From UBA1275 sp002323515 (lineage in GTDB: Bacteria > Bacteroidota > Rhodothermia > Balneolales > Balneolaceae), in contig CAXGAH010000013.1 in the NCBI GenBank assembly GCA_964007875.1, positions 4,374-68,373 of the forward strand: a DNA stretch of 64,000 nucleotides. The letters run 5' to 3'. How positions within the stretch are numbered: the first letter of the stretch is position 1; each line of letters opens with the position of its first letter. This document shows positions 34,411 through 44,600 of this stretch, one piece after another. The position numbers were made by a program, and so were the translations under genes. A model generated the notes under the pieces. The model did not search any database. It was not told where the DNA came from and was given only the letters and a program-made list of their open reading frames with translations.

Positions 34411-35919
34411 ATGAGTGAAGCTACCCCAGATAAAAAATCTAAGCCAGTAATAAATATAGTTTGGCTGAAGAGAGATATTCGTTTAGCTGACCATGAAGGG
34501 TTTTATCTAGCAGAGCAAGCCGAACAAGATTATATCCCACTCTATATATTCGATGTGGGTGAATTAGCAGGCCCCGATTCGTCTTTGCGGCATCAACAGT
34601 TTGTGTATCATTCCTTAATGGAAGTGAATAAACAACTAGAATCAGTTGGAAGAGAAATAATGTTTTGTTGGGGGAATACAGAGAAAATATTTGAGTTTTT
34701 TTCACACACATTTTCTGTCAACAAAGTGTTTTCTTATCAGGAATCTGGCACCATTAGAACCTGGAAAAGAGACCAACGTGTGGCTACTTTTTTTGCTGGC
34801 AACGGTATAGGTTGGAAGCAATGTCAGCGAGATGGGGTTATTCGTGGAATAGATAGTCGGGATGGATGGAATAAGGCATGGTTGGATTGCATGAATCGAC
34901 CTTTGTTTTACCCAACTTATTCAGTGCCAAATGAATATATAGATGCTTTTTTTAAGGATATATCAAATAAACATCCCTTTCCCTTTCCAGCGGAGTTAAG
35001 GGCCGAACTAGAGTGCTATCCGGGAATGCATCATCCCGTGGGAGAAAGCCAAGCATGGAAATGTTTAGAGAGTTTTATGGGGGCTCGAGGGCGGAATTAC
35101 CAGCGGCACATCTCAAAGCCACTTTTATCTAGAGAGAGCTGTAGTCGAATTTCTCCTCACTTAGCTTGGGGGAATATCAGTATTAGACAGGTGTATGGTT
35201 TTGTAAATAATCATTCGGCTAAGGCGGAAGCCTCACGCGCATATGCTTCGTTTTTGACGCGCCTTAGGTGGAATGCTCATTTTATTCAAAAGTTCGAAAT
35301 GGAACCGGAGTATGAACTTCAATGCGTAAATCGGGGGTATGAACTTATGTCATACTCCAATCGTCCGGATTTTTTGGAGGCGTGGAAGCAAGGCTATACT
35401 GGTGTACCACTGGTTGATGCATGCATGCGGTGTTTGGAGGCAACGGGATGGATTAATTTCCGCATGAGAGCTATGTTGGTGTCTTTTTTGTGTCATCATT
35501 TGGATTGTGATTGGAGACTTGGTGTATATCATTTGGCTAGGCTGTTTTTGGACTATGAACCCGGTATCCATTATCCTCAGTTTCAAATGCAAGCCGGTAC
35601 TACGGGTGTGAACACCATTCGAATGTATAATCCAGTGAAACAGTCCAAGGATCATGATCCTGATGGGGAGTTTATTCGGCAATGGGTTCCTGAGTTAGAG
35701 CAGTACCCCACGGCTTACATACACGAACCATGGTCTATAACACCTATTGAAAAGGCTTGTTTACTATCTGGGAATGGGATTGAGTATCCCGACCCAATCG
35801 TTGATGTCGCAAGTGCGGCATCGGTAGCTAGAAAAAAGATTTGGAGCTACAGAGACTCTTTATTAGTTAAACAGGAAAATCAAAGGATTCTAAAAAAACA
35901 TACCCATCGCACACGTTAA
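34411..35919 (+). CDS. Photolyase / cryptochrome family flavoprotein
   Basis: 502 residues. The N-terminal Rossmann-like antenna domain starts NIVWLKRDIRLADHEGF. The FAD-binding half contains RWNAHFIQKFE, then GVPLVDACMRCLEATGWINFRMRAML, then SFLCHHLDCDWRLG and a late NPVKQSKDHDPDGEFIRQWVPEL; these are the photolyase/cryptochrome FAD-site blocks. The usual GGW-W segment before the FAD-contacting Asn is replaced by FQMQAGTTGVNTIR, so this is not a standard class I CPD photolyase; whether it repairs CPDs, 6-4 products or only senses light cannot be told. The ATG directly follows the mnmE stop, so translation is probably coupled. The stop lies inside the loop of a terminator hairpin used by the convergent M16 gene. 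Confidence 0.88.
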   Translation: MSEATPDKKSKPVINIVWLKRDIRLADHEGFYLAEQAEQDYIPLYIFDVGELAGPDSSLRHQQFVYHSLMEVNKQLESVGREIMFCWGNTEKIFEFFSHTFSVNKVFSYQESGTIRTWKRDQRVATFFAGNGIGWKQCQRDGVIRGIDSRDGWNKAWLDCMNRPLFYPTYSVPNEYIDAFFKDISNKHPFPFPAELRAELECYPGMHHPVGESQAWKCLESFMGARGRNYQRHISKPLLSRESCSRISPHLAWGNISIRQVYGFVNNHSAKAEASRAYASFLTRLRWNAHFIQKFEMEPEYELQCVNRGYELMSYSNRPDFLEAWKQGYTGVPLVDACMRCLEATGWINFRMRAMLVSFLCHHLDCDWRLGVYHLARLFLDYEPGIHYPQFQMQAGTTGVNTIRMYNPVKQSKDHDPDGEFIRQWVPELEQYPTAYIHEPWSITPIEKACLLSGNGIEYPDPIVDVASAASVARKKIWSYRDSLLVKQENQRILKKHTHRTR

Positions 35920-35933
35920 TGTGGATGGGTATG
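35892..35933 (-). terminator. Strong intrinsic terminator for the M16 protease gene
   Basis: On the minus strand a perfect 10-base stem, CATACCCATC (35933-35924) with GATGGGTATG (35908-35899), is extended by three more pairs and followed by a T7 run (35898-35892). It lies 72 bases after the M16 stop and overlaps the last codons and stop of the convergent photolyase gene. Confidence 0.8.
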
Positions 35934-36004
35934 ATAAATGAATTAGAGTATGTCGTTTCTTACTACAAGGCCTTCTAATAGCCTATACCTAGCTATTTAA
36001 ATGC

Positions 36005-38890
36005 CTATTCGTCCCCTTCTTGAACTGGCTCTATGATGTCTCCCTTTTCGGTTACATCCACGACCTCATAACCAAGGGCTTTTAGTTTATCGCGATTACT
36101 CGCCTCATCACCTACCACCAAAATGTATGCATTGTCAGTGTTTAGGTACTTTTTGGCTAGCGTATTGATTTCCTCTCGCGTAATACTCTGAATGATTTCA
36201 GCTTGCTTTTCTACATAGGAACCGTCTAAATCATATCGGATGATGTTACCCAAGAAGCCAGCTTTTTGAAAGGGTGTTTCATAACGACGTGCATCTCGCT
36301 GGCCAATAGAGTTTTTCATAAAATTGAGTTCATCATCGGTAATCCCATTTTCTTGGAAGTCTTTGATCTCTTTTATAAACTCTACTACGGCACTATCGGT
36401 GGCACTGGCTTTGATACCTGCAGAGGCCGTAAACTGACTCCCTCGATCATTCCCACTAAACCCAGAGCGAGCACCATATGTCCAGCCTTTGTCTTCCCGC
36501 AGGTTTAGATTAATTCGGCTATTAAATGCCCCACCTAAACTATAGTTCATTAAGCTGGTTTTAAAATACTCACCGGTGGCATCATAGGCCATATCAGAAA
36601 CATAACCGATGCGAATTTCAGATTGTGGGGCACCTACTTTATCCATAAGATACACTTTAGTATAGTCTCTGGGCTTTGGCTCGGGTAAGTTAGGTATCTC
36701 GACATTTTTGGTTTCCCAATTGTTTAAGAAAGCTAGGCTGGAGAGTGCTTCTTCTTCGGAAATATCACCAACCACTACTACTTCTGTAATTTCTGGAGAC
36801 ATATAGGATTCATAGAATGCTAGAATATCTTCCACGGTAATTCGGCTCACTGTTTCCTCGAGACCAGAGGTTGGAACTGAGTAAATATGTTCATCTCCAT
36901 AGAGTAAGCGGCTGTAGATTTGGCTGGCTACTGCAGCAGGATTCTGATAAGATGCACGAATACTTTCTAATTGCTGTTGCTTAACCCGATTAAAGTCGTC
37001 CTCAGTAAAGGCTGGGCGGTAGAGTATTTCTTCCAAAAGTTCCATAGTACGGGTCAAATTCTTGCTTAGAGTACTTACCCCGACCACTGTTTCACTTCTG
37101 CTACCTGATACAGAAATGGAACTGGCCACTAGGCGCAATTCTTCGGAAATCTCCTCAGAACTGTAATTCTGGGTACTTTCATTCATCAACGCAGCGGTTA
37201 AGGATGCAAGACCAGCTTTTTGTGGGTCATTTGCGTCTAATTCATGCCCACCTTTAATGTATAATTGCACATTGACGGTGGGTACTTCGTTTGATTCGGT
37301 CCCAATAAGTTGAATTCCGTTCTCAAGGCTGGCTCTCCAGTAATCAGGTACTTGAACTAAAGGAGCGGTTCCAGGTGTCGGTTTTACGCTACGATCAAAA
37401 CTATCTCCTTCTGGACGTGAGTAGGAAAGCCCGGAATAGTCCGTGGTAGGGAATGGATTATCTCCATCTTTTTGTGCAACATAGTTGTCGGGTGCTGCAG
37501 GCGCAGTTGCCCCTCCATCATTTGGTAGCACACTAAGTAAAACTCCTGGTTTATTGTAAATATATTCGTTAAAAACCCGCATGATATCTTCTTTGGACAC
37601 GGCCAAATAACGGCTTAAGTCCTCTTCTATATAATTAGCATTTCTAGCAATAGTCTGATAATCAGCTAATTGAGAAACCTTACCACTAACAGAAGTGAGG
37701 CCATTAATAAAGCTAGATTCGAAGCTAGCCTTAATCTTTGTTAAGTCATTATCATTTACTCCTTCCGTTGCAAATTCATCTAAAATGACTCTCATTTCCT
37801 GCTCAAAATCGGCTAGAGTTTGGCCTGGATATGGCAATACAAACATAGTAAACTCACCAGCTAATTCACTTACTGGATGAAATACAGAAGCTTGAATAGC
37901 TTTTTGGGTGAGTATAAATTTCTTGAATAAGTAGGAACTTCTACCAGTGCCAAGTATTTGGGCTAAGAAGTCAAGAGGTGCTTCATCTGGATGGAAGCGT
38001 GGTACCGTTGGGTAGGTTGCTAAAAGTGCTGGAAACCGGATATTATTATCTACATAAGAAACATAGCGGTCTGCGTCGAGCTGAACAGGCTCCAAAGTCA
38101 TATTGTCAACTTCAGGTCCTTTTGGTATGATGCCAAAATATTTTTCAACCATGGGAATGACTTCCTCTGCGGTTACATTTCCACCTATAGTAAGGGTGGC
38201 ATTATTTGGACCATACCACCGCATAAAGAATTTTTTTAGATCGTCCACATCGACTCGGTCAAGATCTTCCAATTTCCCAATGGTAAGCCAAGAATATGGA
38301 TGGCCAAAAGGGTACAAGGTTTCAGCGGTGAGTTCACTCCATCGGCCGTATGCAGCATTGTCGTAGTTTTGACCTTTTTCATTTTTCACGGTTTCTCGCT
38401 GAATCTCAAACTTTTTCTGGGTTACTGCATCTAAGAAAAATCCCATTCGATCAGCTTCTAACCAAAGTACCACTTCTAGTTGGTTACTAGGCACGGTTTG
38501 ATAGTAATTGGTTCGATCCCGGTTGGTGGATCCATTTAAGGTCCCTCCGGCATCACTGATGATTTTGAAGTGTTCTTCGTCGGCCACATTTTCAGAACCT
38601 TGAAACATCATATGCTCAAAAAAGTGAGCAAATCCAGACTTATAAAGCTCTTCTCTAGCTGAGCCTACATGATAGGTGATGTCGACATGAACCAAAGGAT
38701 CTGAATCATCCTCATGTATAATGATCGTAAGTCCATTGTCAAGAAAAAACTTCTTGAATGGTATAATAATTCCGTCATTTTTTTCAGTTAAATTAATTTC
38801 TTGAATCAAACTTGTTTGAGCTTTCAAATGAAGCATACTCGTTGTTAATAAGGTTATTAATAAAGTGATTTTTAATAGTTGATTAAACAT
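36005..38890 (-). CDS. Secreted M16 family zinc protease (two M16 units in one chain)
   Basis: 961 residues with an N-terminal signal peptide (ITLLITLLTTSMLHLKAQ). The first M16 unit has the inverted zinc motif HxxEH as HFFEHMMFQGS, with a downstream Glu in the ETVKNEKGQNYDN segment. The second unit, from about residue 520, has the fold (VNVQLYIKGGHELDANDPQKAGLASL) but no HxxEH, as normal for the inactive half. Pitrilysin-type proteases of this size act in the periplasm on peptides or on small exported proteins. The gene is divergent from the AT-rich signalling cluster and has its own terminator. Confidence 0.94.
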   Translation of the reverse strand: MFNQLLKITLLITLLTTSMLHLKAQTSLIQEINLTEKNDGIIIPFKKFFLDNGLTIIIHEDDSDPLVHVDITYHVGSAREELYKSGFAHFFEHMMFQGSENVADEEHFKIISDAGGTLNGSTNRDRTNYYQTVPSNQLEVVLWLEADRMGFFLDAVTQKKFEIQRETVKNEKGQNYDNAAYGRWSELTAETLYPFGHPYSWLTIGKLEDLDRVDVDDLKKFFMRWYGPNNATLTIGGNVTAEEVIPMVEKYFGIIPKGPEVDNMTLEPVQLDADRYVSYVDNNIRFPALLATYPTVPRFHPDEAPLDFLAQILGTGRSSYLFKKFILTQKAIQASVFHPVSELAGEFTMFVLPYPGQTLADFEQEMRVILDEFATEGVNDNDLTKIKASFESSFINGLTSVSGKVSQLADYQTIARNANYIEEDLSRYLAVSKEDIMRVFNEYIYNKPGVLLSVLPNDGGATAPAAPDNYVAQKDGDNPFPTTDYSGLSYSRPEGDSFDRSVKPTPGTAPLVQVPDYWRASLENGIQLIGTESNEVPTVNVQLYIKGGHELDANDPQKAGLASLTAALMNESTQNYSSEEISEELRLVASSISVSGSRSETVVGVSTLSKNLTRTMELLEEILYRPAFTEDDFNRVKQQQLESIRASYQNPAAVASQIYSRLLYGDEHIYSVPTSGLEETVSRITVEDILAFYESYMSPEITEVVVVGDISEEEALSSLAFLNNWETKNVEIPNLPEPKPRDYTKVYLMDKVGAPQSEIRIGYVSDMAYDATGEYFKTSLMNYSLGGAFNSRINLNLREDKGWTYGARSGFSGNDRGSQFTASAGIKASATDSAVVEFIKEIKDFQENGITDDELNFMKNSIGQRDARRYETPFQKAGFLGNIIRYDLDGSYVEKQAEIIQSITREEINTLAKKYLNTDNAYILVVGDEASNRDKLKALGYEVVDVTEKGDIIEPVQEGDE

Positions 38891-38997
38891 GATTATGTTA
38901 CTATTTATTAAATATTATGTTGATACTTAGAACGCTTTAGTTTATTATTAAAAAAATTATATTCGCAGATTTGTAATAAAATTTTATAAGGCTAGAT

Positions 38998-39426
38998 ATG
39001 TCAAATGAAACCAAACCATCAGTTGAACTGCGTATCCCAATACTTAAAGATATGGAATTAGTGGCAACTAGTACAGCTGATGTGATAGCAAAATACATGC
39101 AATTGAGTGAAGAAGAATCGGGCGAAATATCCATGGCATTGATTGAAGCAACAATCAACGCTTTTGAACATTCTGAGTCACAAAAAGATATCTTTATAAA
39201 CTTTACAATTTCGGATGATGAACTAACAATAAAGGTTATAGATCAAGGTAAAGGATTTGATAGTAAAGGCATACAAATACCAGATATTGACTCAAAATTA
39301 AAGAAACAAGAAAGAAAGAGAGGATGGGGTGTAATGCTTATCAAGGAATTGATGGACTCAGTCGATTATGAATCAAGTAATGATGGAACCACACTGACAA
39401 TGACTAAGAAAAAGAAAAATGAGTAA
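38998..39426 (+). CDS. RsbW-like anti-sigma-factor-type serine kinase (HATPase fold)
   Basis: 142 residues of the GHKL ATPase fold used by anti-sigma kinases. The N box is ALIEATINAFEHSES, the G1 box VIDQGKGFDSKG, and the G2-like stretch KRGWGVMLIKELMDSVDY. There is no histidine-kinase dimerisation domain, so it belongs to the RsbW/SpoIIAB group that phosphorylates a STAS partner. The STAS gene follows with an eight-base overlap. Its target beyond the STAS protein is unknown; no sigma factor gene is near. First gene of an AT-rich cluster. Confidence 0.9.
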   Translation: MSNETKPSVELRIPILKDMELVATSTADVIAKYMQLSEEESGEISMALIEATINAFEHSESQKDIFINFTISDDELTIKVIDQGKGFDSKGIQIPDIDSKLKKQERKRGWGVMLIKELMDSVDYESSNDGTTLTMTKKKKNE

Positions 39427-39754
39427 GATAATTAATACCGAAGAACAAAATATATATGTAATAGTCAAAACTGAAGGCTATTTCAATAAAGATCTTGGTG
39501 AACTCGTGATATCAGTAGTGGAAGAAAAAGTTCAAGAAGACAAGTTTCATTTTATTTTAGATCTGGAGCAATCAAAAATTGTTAATAGTATTGGTGCTTC
39601 CATCCTTATTGAGGTTATCGAGATATTGCAAGATAAAGATGGAACTTTATCATTATGCCATATGGCTCCCATAATTGAAAAAACATTTTCTATAATGGGT
39701 CTTACAAAGTATTGCAATACCTTTGCTACTTTAGATGAAGCACTTGCGCAGTAA
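39419..39754 (+). CDS. STAS-domain anti-anti-sigma-type protein (RsbV-like)
   Basis: 111 residues forming one STAS domain: an initial strand (QNIYVIVKTEGYFN), FHFILDLEQSKIVNSIGASILIEVIEILQ, then a last strand and helix (TLSLCHMAPIIEKTFSIMGL). The NSIGAS segment sits where RsbV/SpoIIAA carry the phosphorylated DSSG-type motif, so its Ser is the predicted phosphosite. It overlaps the kinase gene by eight bases and precedes the cyclase gene. Confidence 0.9.
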   Translation: MSKIINTEEQNIYVIVKTEGYFNKDLGELVISVVEEKVQEDKFHFILDLEQSKIVNSIGASILIEVIEILQDKDGTLSLCHMAPIIEKTFSIMGLTKYCNTFATLDEALAQ

Positions 39755-39778
39755 AATTATTTGAGGAAGGGTTTACTT

Positions 39779-41686
39779 TTGGTATCAAAAATAATTTCAG
39801 ATTATAATAGTAAATACCCTGACTTAGATATTGATTGTTCATTTCACGAGCAAAAAGAATTGCTTAAAAGTATCGGTGGTGCAAAATATCTACATGAGGG
39901 TAGACAAATACCGTATTATGAAGAGTCGCTAACTTTTCTCAAAGATAAATTAGACGCAAATAAGTCTTTAGATACAGAAAATCTTTATTTCATTAATGAA
40001 ATAAACGATACGATCAATGTTCCTATCTTTTGTAATGATGAAATAATTGGTATTGCATTGGGTCGAAAATCCAATATTAAACCAAGTATTATCAATAATG
40101 TCGGTATTCAGCTATCAAGTTTTATTACAAAAAAATTTTTCACGAAAAAAATAAAGAATATTGAGTCAAGAGCTAATATTAAAGATTTAGAGTTCGAATC
40201 GATAGTCCAGCTCACTAATATGCTGAGTTTTTGCGATAATTTATCTAACGAAACTTTAGAATATATACTGATACATTTAGTATCGCTTTATGCAGCGTCA
40301 AAAGGTATGTTCATCCTTAGAGATTCGAACACTAATATTTATGAAGTTCGGGCTACTTTTGAAATACGGGAAGAGGATATGCCTAGAAGAATGTTGACAG
40401 ATAATAAAGGTCTACTCGCTGAACTGAAAAATACGAAGAAAACGTTTCTTGTAGAATCTGGTAAATTTAATTTGGTCAAATTTGTTGAGCATAATTCAAT
40501 TTGTAGCCCAATTTATTTCAGAGGTAACTTGCTTGGCTGTATAATTTTAGCTGATAAAGAAAGTAGAAAGGGGTTTATACACTTTTCAAATTTAGATGCC
40601 AATCTTTTTGATAGTCTGACTAAAGAGATCAGTTTAACAATCAATAATCTCAAGCTTATTGATGATCTTCAATCAACAAATAGTCTGATTGACAATATAA
40701 TGACATCTATAGAAGCTGGAATCATAAAGTTTACAGAATTTGGTGAAATTGAATACGTAAACAAGAAAGCAATTGAAATTATTGGAATAGAACGAAATCT
40801 AATTCAGAACCAACATTATGGAATAATTTTCGCCGATAATGAGTCATTTCTGAAAGTAATTAGTAATTACGAGTTAGTTGAATCTGACAATCAAGCACAA
40901 ATAGTCAAAAATATACCTTTTAAAAGTATGAATGGCACTATTCATACCTTGGATACTACAATAACACCTGTTTACGATAAAAACAAAGACAGATCTGGAT
41001 ATATATTGTCATTTGATGATATTTCAGATATGCAAAAAGTTAAGACGACTTTTAAAAAATATGTTTCTGGGAATATTGTAGATGAAATCTTGGATAATAA
41101 TTCGAAAAGTGATTTAGGAGGCACTTTATCAGACGCTTGTGTATTATTTGCTGATATTAGAGGGTTTACGGCTTTTTCAGAAGAAACATCAGCTTCAGAA
41201 TTAGTCTCAATATTAAATCAATATTTTACCGAAATGATTGACATTGTATATGAATACAATGGCACTTTAGATAAAATTATTGGTGATGAATTAATGGTTT
41301 TATTTGGAGTCCCAAATAATACTGAGTATGATTGTCAAAATGCAGTCGATTGTGCAATTACTATGTTTAAAAGACTCGATGAATTCAATGAAAAACTAGA
41401 AAAATCACACAATCATAAATTGAAGATAGGTGTAGGCATTCACTATGGTGAAGTAGTTGCTGGAAATATAGGATCAGATAAACAGATGAACTACACTGTT
41501 ATAGGAGATAATGTTAATCAAGCAGCTAGATTTTGCTCAAATGCTAGTCCAAATGAGATTATAATATCAGAGGATGTTTATAATAATATTTCAGATCAGA
41601 GCCTATTTAGTGAAAGTATTTTGATCAATGTAAAAGGTAAGAATAACGCAATATCCGTCAGAAAATTTACTCATTCCTCGATTTAA
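39779..41686 (+). CDS. Sensor adenylate cyclase: N-terminal domain, GAF, PAS, class III cyclase
   Basis: About 635 residues. Residues 1-140 are unassigned, with a GAF-like tail (IPVFCNDEIIGIALG). Residues 145-285 look like a GAF domain, 290-415 a PAS domain (IEAGIIKFTEFGEIEYVNKKAIEIIG), and 450-610 a class III cyclase. In the cyclase the two metal-binding Asp residues are in LFADIRGFTAFS and IIGDELMVLFG; the Lys of LDKIIGD and the MNYTVIGD segment fit adenylate rather than guanylate specificity, followed by the NQAARF motif. No membrane helix is seen. The start is the TTG at 39779, eight bases after AGGAAGG; a TTG at 39761 is also in frame. The gene ends four bases inside the convergent phosphatase gene. 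Confidence 0.88.
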   Translation: MVSKIISDYNSKYPDLDIDCSFHEQKELLKSIGGAKYLHEGRQIPYYEESLTFLKDKLDANKSLDTENLYFINEINDTINVPIFCNDEIIGIALGRKSNIKPSIINNVGIQLSSFITKKFFTKKIKNIESRANIKDLEFESIVQLTNMLSFCDNLSNETLEYILIHLVSLYAASKGMFILRDSNTNIYEVRATFEIREEDMPRRMLTDNKGLLAELKNTKKTFLVESGKFNLVKFVEHNSICSPIYFRGNLLGCIILADKESRKGFIHFSNLDANLFDSLTKEISLTINNLKLIDDLQSTNSLIDNIMTSIEAGIIKFTEFGEIEYVNKKAIEIIGIERNLIQNQHYGIIFADNESFLKVISNYELVESDNQAQIVKNIPFKSMNGTIHTLDTTITPVYDKNKDRSGYILSFDDISDMQKVKTTFKKYVSGNIVDEILDNNSKSDLGGTLSDACVLFADIRGFTAFSEETSASELVSILNQYFTEMIDIVYEYNGTLDKIIGDELMVLFGVPNNTEYDCQNAVDCAITMFKRLDEFNEKLEKSHNHKLKIGVGIHYGEVVAGNIGSDKQMNYTVIGDNVNQAARFCSNASPNEIIISEDVYNNISDQSLFSESILINVKGKNNAISVRKFTHSSI

Positions 41687-44600
41687 GCAACTTTCTTTAT
41701 AACAACTAATGTTATATCATCTGGTAAGTCATCTAGATGAGAACGCCATTTTTTACCTAGTCCTAATAGTGCATTTGAAATTTGTTTAGCACTTTTATCA
41801 ATATTATCAAATATTTCATTATATATAGCTTCATAATCCAACAACTCATTTGATTCATTAGGTAATTCTGGTAATCCATCTGACATCATTACTAGAATAT
41901 CACCAACTTCAAAATCATGTTTTTTAGACTCATATTGAGTTAGACTTAATCCACCCAAAGGCAAGTTAGGAATCAACACCTCGTTTAGCTTATTATTCTT
42001 TGCACTGTATATAAAATAAGGTGGCATTGCAGCTGAACTTATTTCTATTGTATTCTCTTCAAGTTTAACTACTGATAAACTCATACGAATTCTACCAAAA
42101 TTCACTTTTTTAACAATGGTATTTAGTTTACTTAGCATAGTGGATGGAGAATTTAATTCAACACCGTTTAAACCAGCCTTAGTAACGGAAACCATAATTC
42201 CTGAAGTCACACCATGGCCTGTTGCATCACCACATATACTGTAAAGTTTGTCTTCAAACTCAATGAAATCGAAATAATCACCACCCATTTCAGTAGCAGA
42301 TTGTAGATATGTGCTAATATCAAAAATAGTTGTTGCTGGTGTTATTTTGGGTAGTAAGCTTTGTTGTAAATCTCTTGCTTCGTTTAATTCCTTTTCACGT
42401 CGTTCTTTTTCAAACTCATCTTTTGCTTTTTCAACTCGCCTTTTCTGGATTAACCAATAAATACCGATTAGAGCGATAACATAAAAAAGGAGTGCTTGGT
42501 AACTAAACCAAAAGGGAGGTTTATTGGTTATAGCAATATCTATTTCATTAAGAGATCGATTTCCATTAGCATCAACAAGGTATATACTTAATTCTGATCC
42601 ATAATATGGTAGTGAGGAGATAACAATCTGGCTTCCATTAATGTTTGCATTATATTGATCATTATTAATGCTATAATAGAATCTATTATTGTCTGATTTG
42701 TAGTGGTTACCAATATAAACGTCAAATAACAGTGATGTTATTTGATAGTCTATCTGTATTTTGTTGTCAACAATTTGGATTGGATAAGGATTGTTGAATT
42801 TATCATAGCCTATAACTTTGAATAATTTTATTTCATTTGAAGCATCAATTTCATACAAATCCCCATAATCAAATTGATAAAGCCCATCTGATCCACTTAG
42901 TACAATATTTGCGCTGTCAATTTGGTGAATAGAGTTTTTATTGAAAGATGTCATAAAAAGGCCGTCTTCTTCCGTAATTGAGCGGATTTTTCCATCCTTA
43001 ATTAAATTTATGCCTTGCCCACTTTGAACAAATAGAATACCATCTTGATAGTAAATATCAGATATATTATTGGATAATAACCCGTCTTCTTTTGTAATTC
43101 TGTTTATATTATTTGATTCTAAATCAAATGTATATAACCCTCTTCCATTTGTTCCACCGTACATTATATCATTTTCTTTAACATAATAGAGATTGTCGAT
43201 TCTATTTAATGTATTAAGAGCATCGGATCCGATACTTGAGAAGCTAGGTATTAATAGGCTGTCCAAATTATCTATTTGGTGTATGGAGATGTTTTTAATG
43301 TCACTTGATATCCAAAGATTGTTGTCAACTCTTTCAATATCGATAAATCTCGGCGGCACATTTGGACTTAGTAGTTCATCATAGATGTATTCGCTTTTTG
43401 GAAAATAAAATGTAAAATCTGAAAAACTATCTAAATCGGATTCAAATTCATACGTTGAGTTATTAGTAGTTACATAAAAGGATTCATCATTAAGCTCAAT
43501 ATTATTTACTTCACCCCATTCTAACTCAAAATTATAACTAAATTGTAATGCGAAGAAGCTAAAATCTAAATTATAAAAATGAAGCGTACTATTGCCAAAT
43601 GCTAGCAGATAGTTATTTTTTAGGATGATCTTTTTGTTGTCATCATTTACAAAATCTTCTGGTACTTCAATTTCATAATTATTTTCATCTGACATATTTC
43701 GCACAAAAAATATGTCATCTTTTAATGTTATCTCGTAATATTCATTTCTAGAAAAATAGTCAACTCCATCACCTGATCTAATTATAAAAGATCCCCTTAG
43801 GTTATATTTTGTTAGACCATTTTGGGTAGCAACCCATAAAAAATCTCCTTTGATATCAATTTCAGTTATGGAGTAATCTGTTATTTTTTCAAAAATAATT
43901 TTGTATTCATTATCATATACAGAAACAAAATTTTCACCTGATACTAATAAATAATCTCCTTCTTTATGAATTTTTTTTACACTTAAATTATCATTTGAAG
44001 CCTCAATTATTTTTGATTCAAACCTTTGATTTATCGAGTCATACTCTAAGAGTGTTAGTTTTGAGTTAACTAACAATGCAAATAGTTTCGAATTTATCTT
44101 TATTATATTTTTTACATCACTATTTACAAATTGCTTCTGGTTGATAAGATTATCATTATCTCTGTCATAAATATCTAACCCTCTGTCTGTCCCTATTAGT
44201 AAATAATCTGATCTAGGTTCAATCATAGAGCTATTGATTTTAATACTCGAAAATCCATTTATAACATTTGAAGATAAACTTCCATTAGCATTTTCTAATC
44301 GTCTACTCACACTACTGTCACTTCGATCTATAATATTTATACCTCGATCTGTTGCGATCCATATCTTATTCTGTTCGAAATAGATTCCACTCTTGTCTGT
44401 TAGCGAAGTCAAATTATTCGTTGATATTGTAGAAGGATCAAAGACGTCAAATTTGTAAAATTGACGTATCTCTAAATTATTATCTAAGGTGATTAAACCA
44501 TTATTTTCTGTAGCTATATATATATCATTTGAAAAAGGATCTTCGTACATAGAAATAGGTCTTGTTTCTGTACGTATTTGCTTAAACGAGTTGTTTGATC

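Noticed and set aside
39761..39781. TTG at 39761 as the cyclase start
   Set aside because: The AGGAAGG at 39764-39770 is spaced correctly for the TTG at 39779, and would be inside the coding region if 39761 were used. The earlier start cannot be fully excluded.
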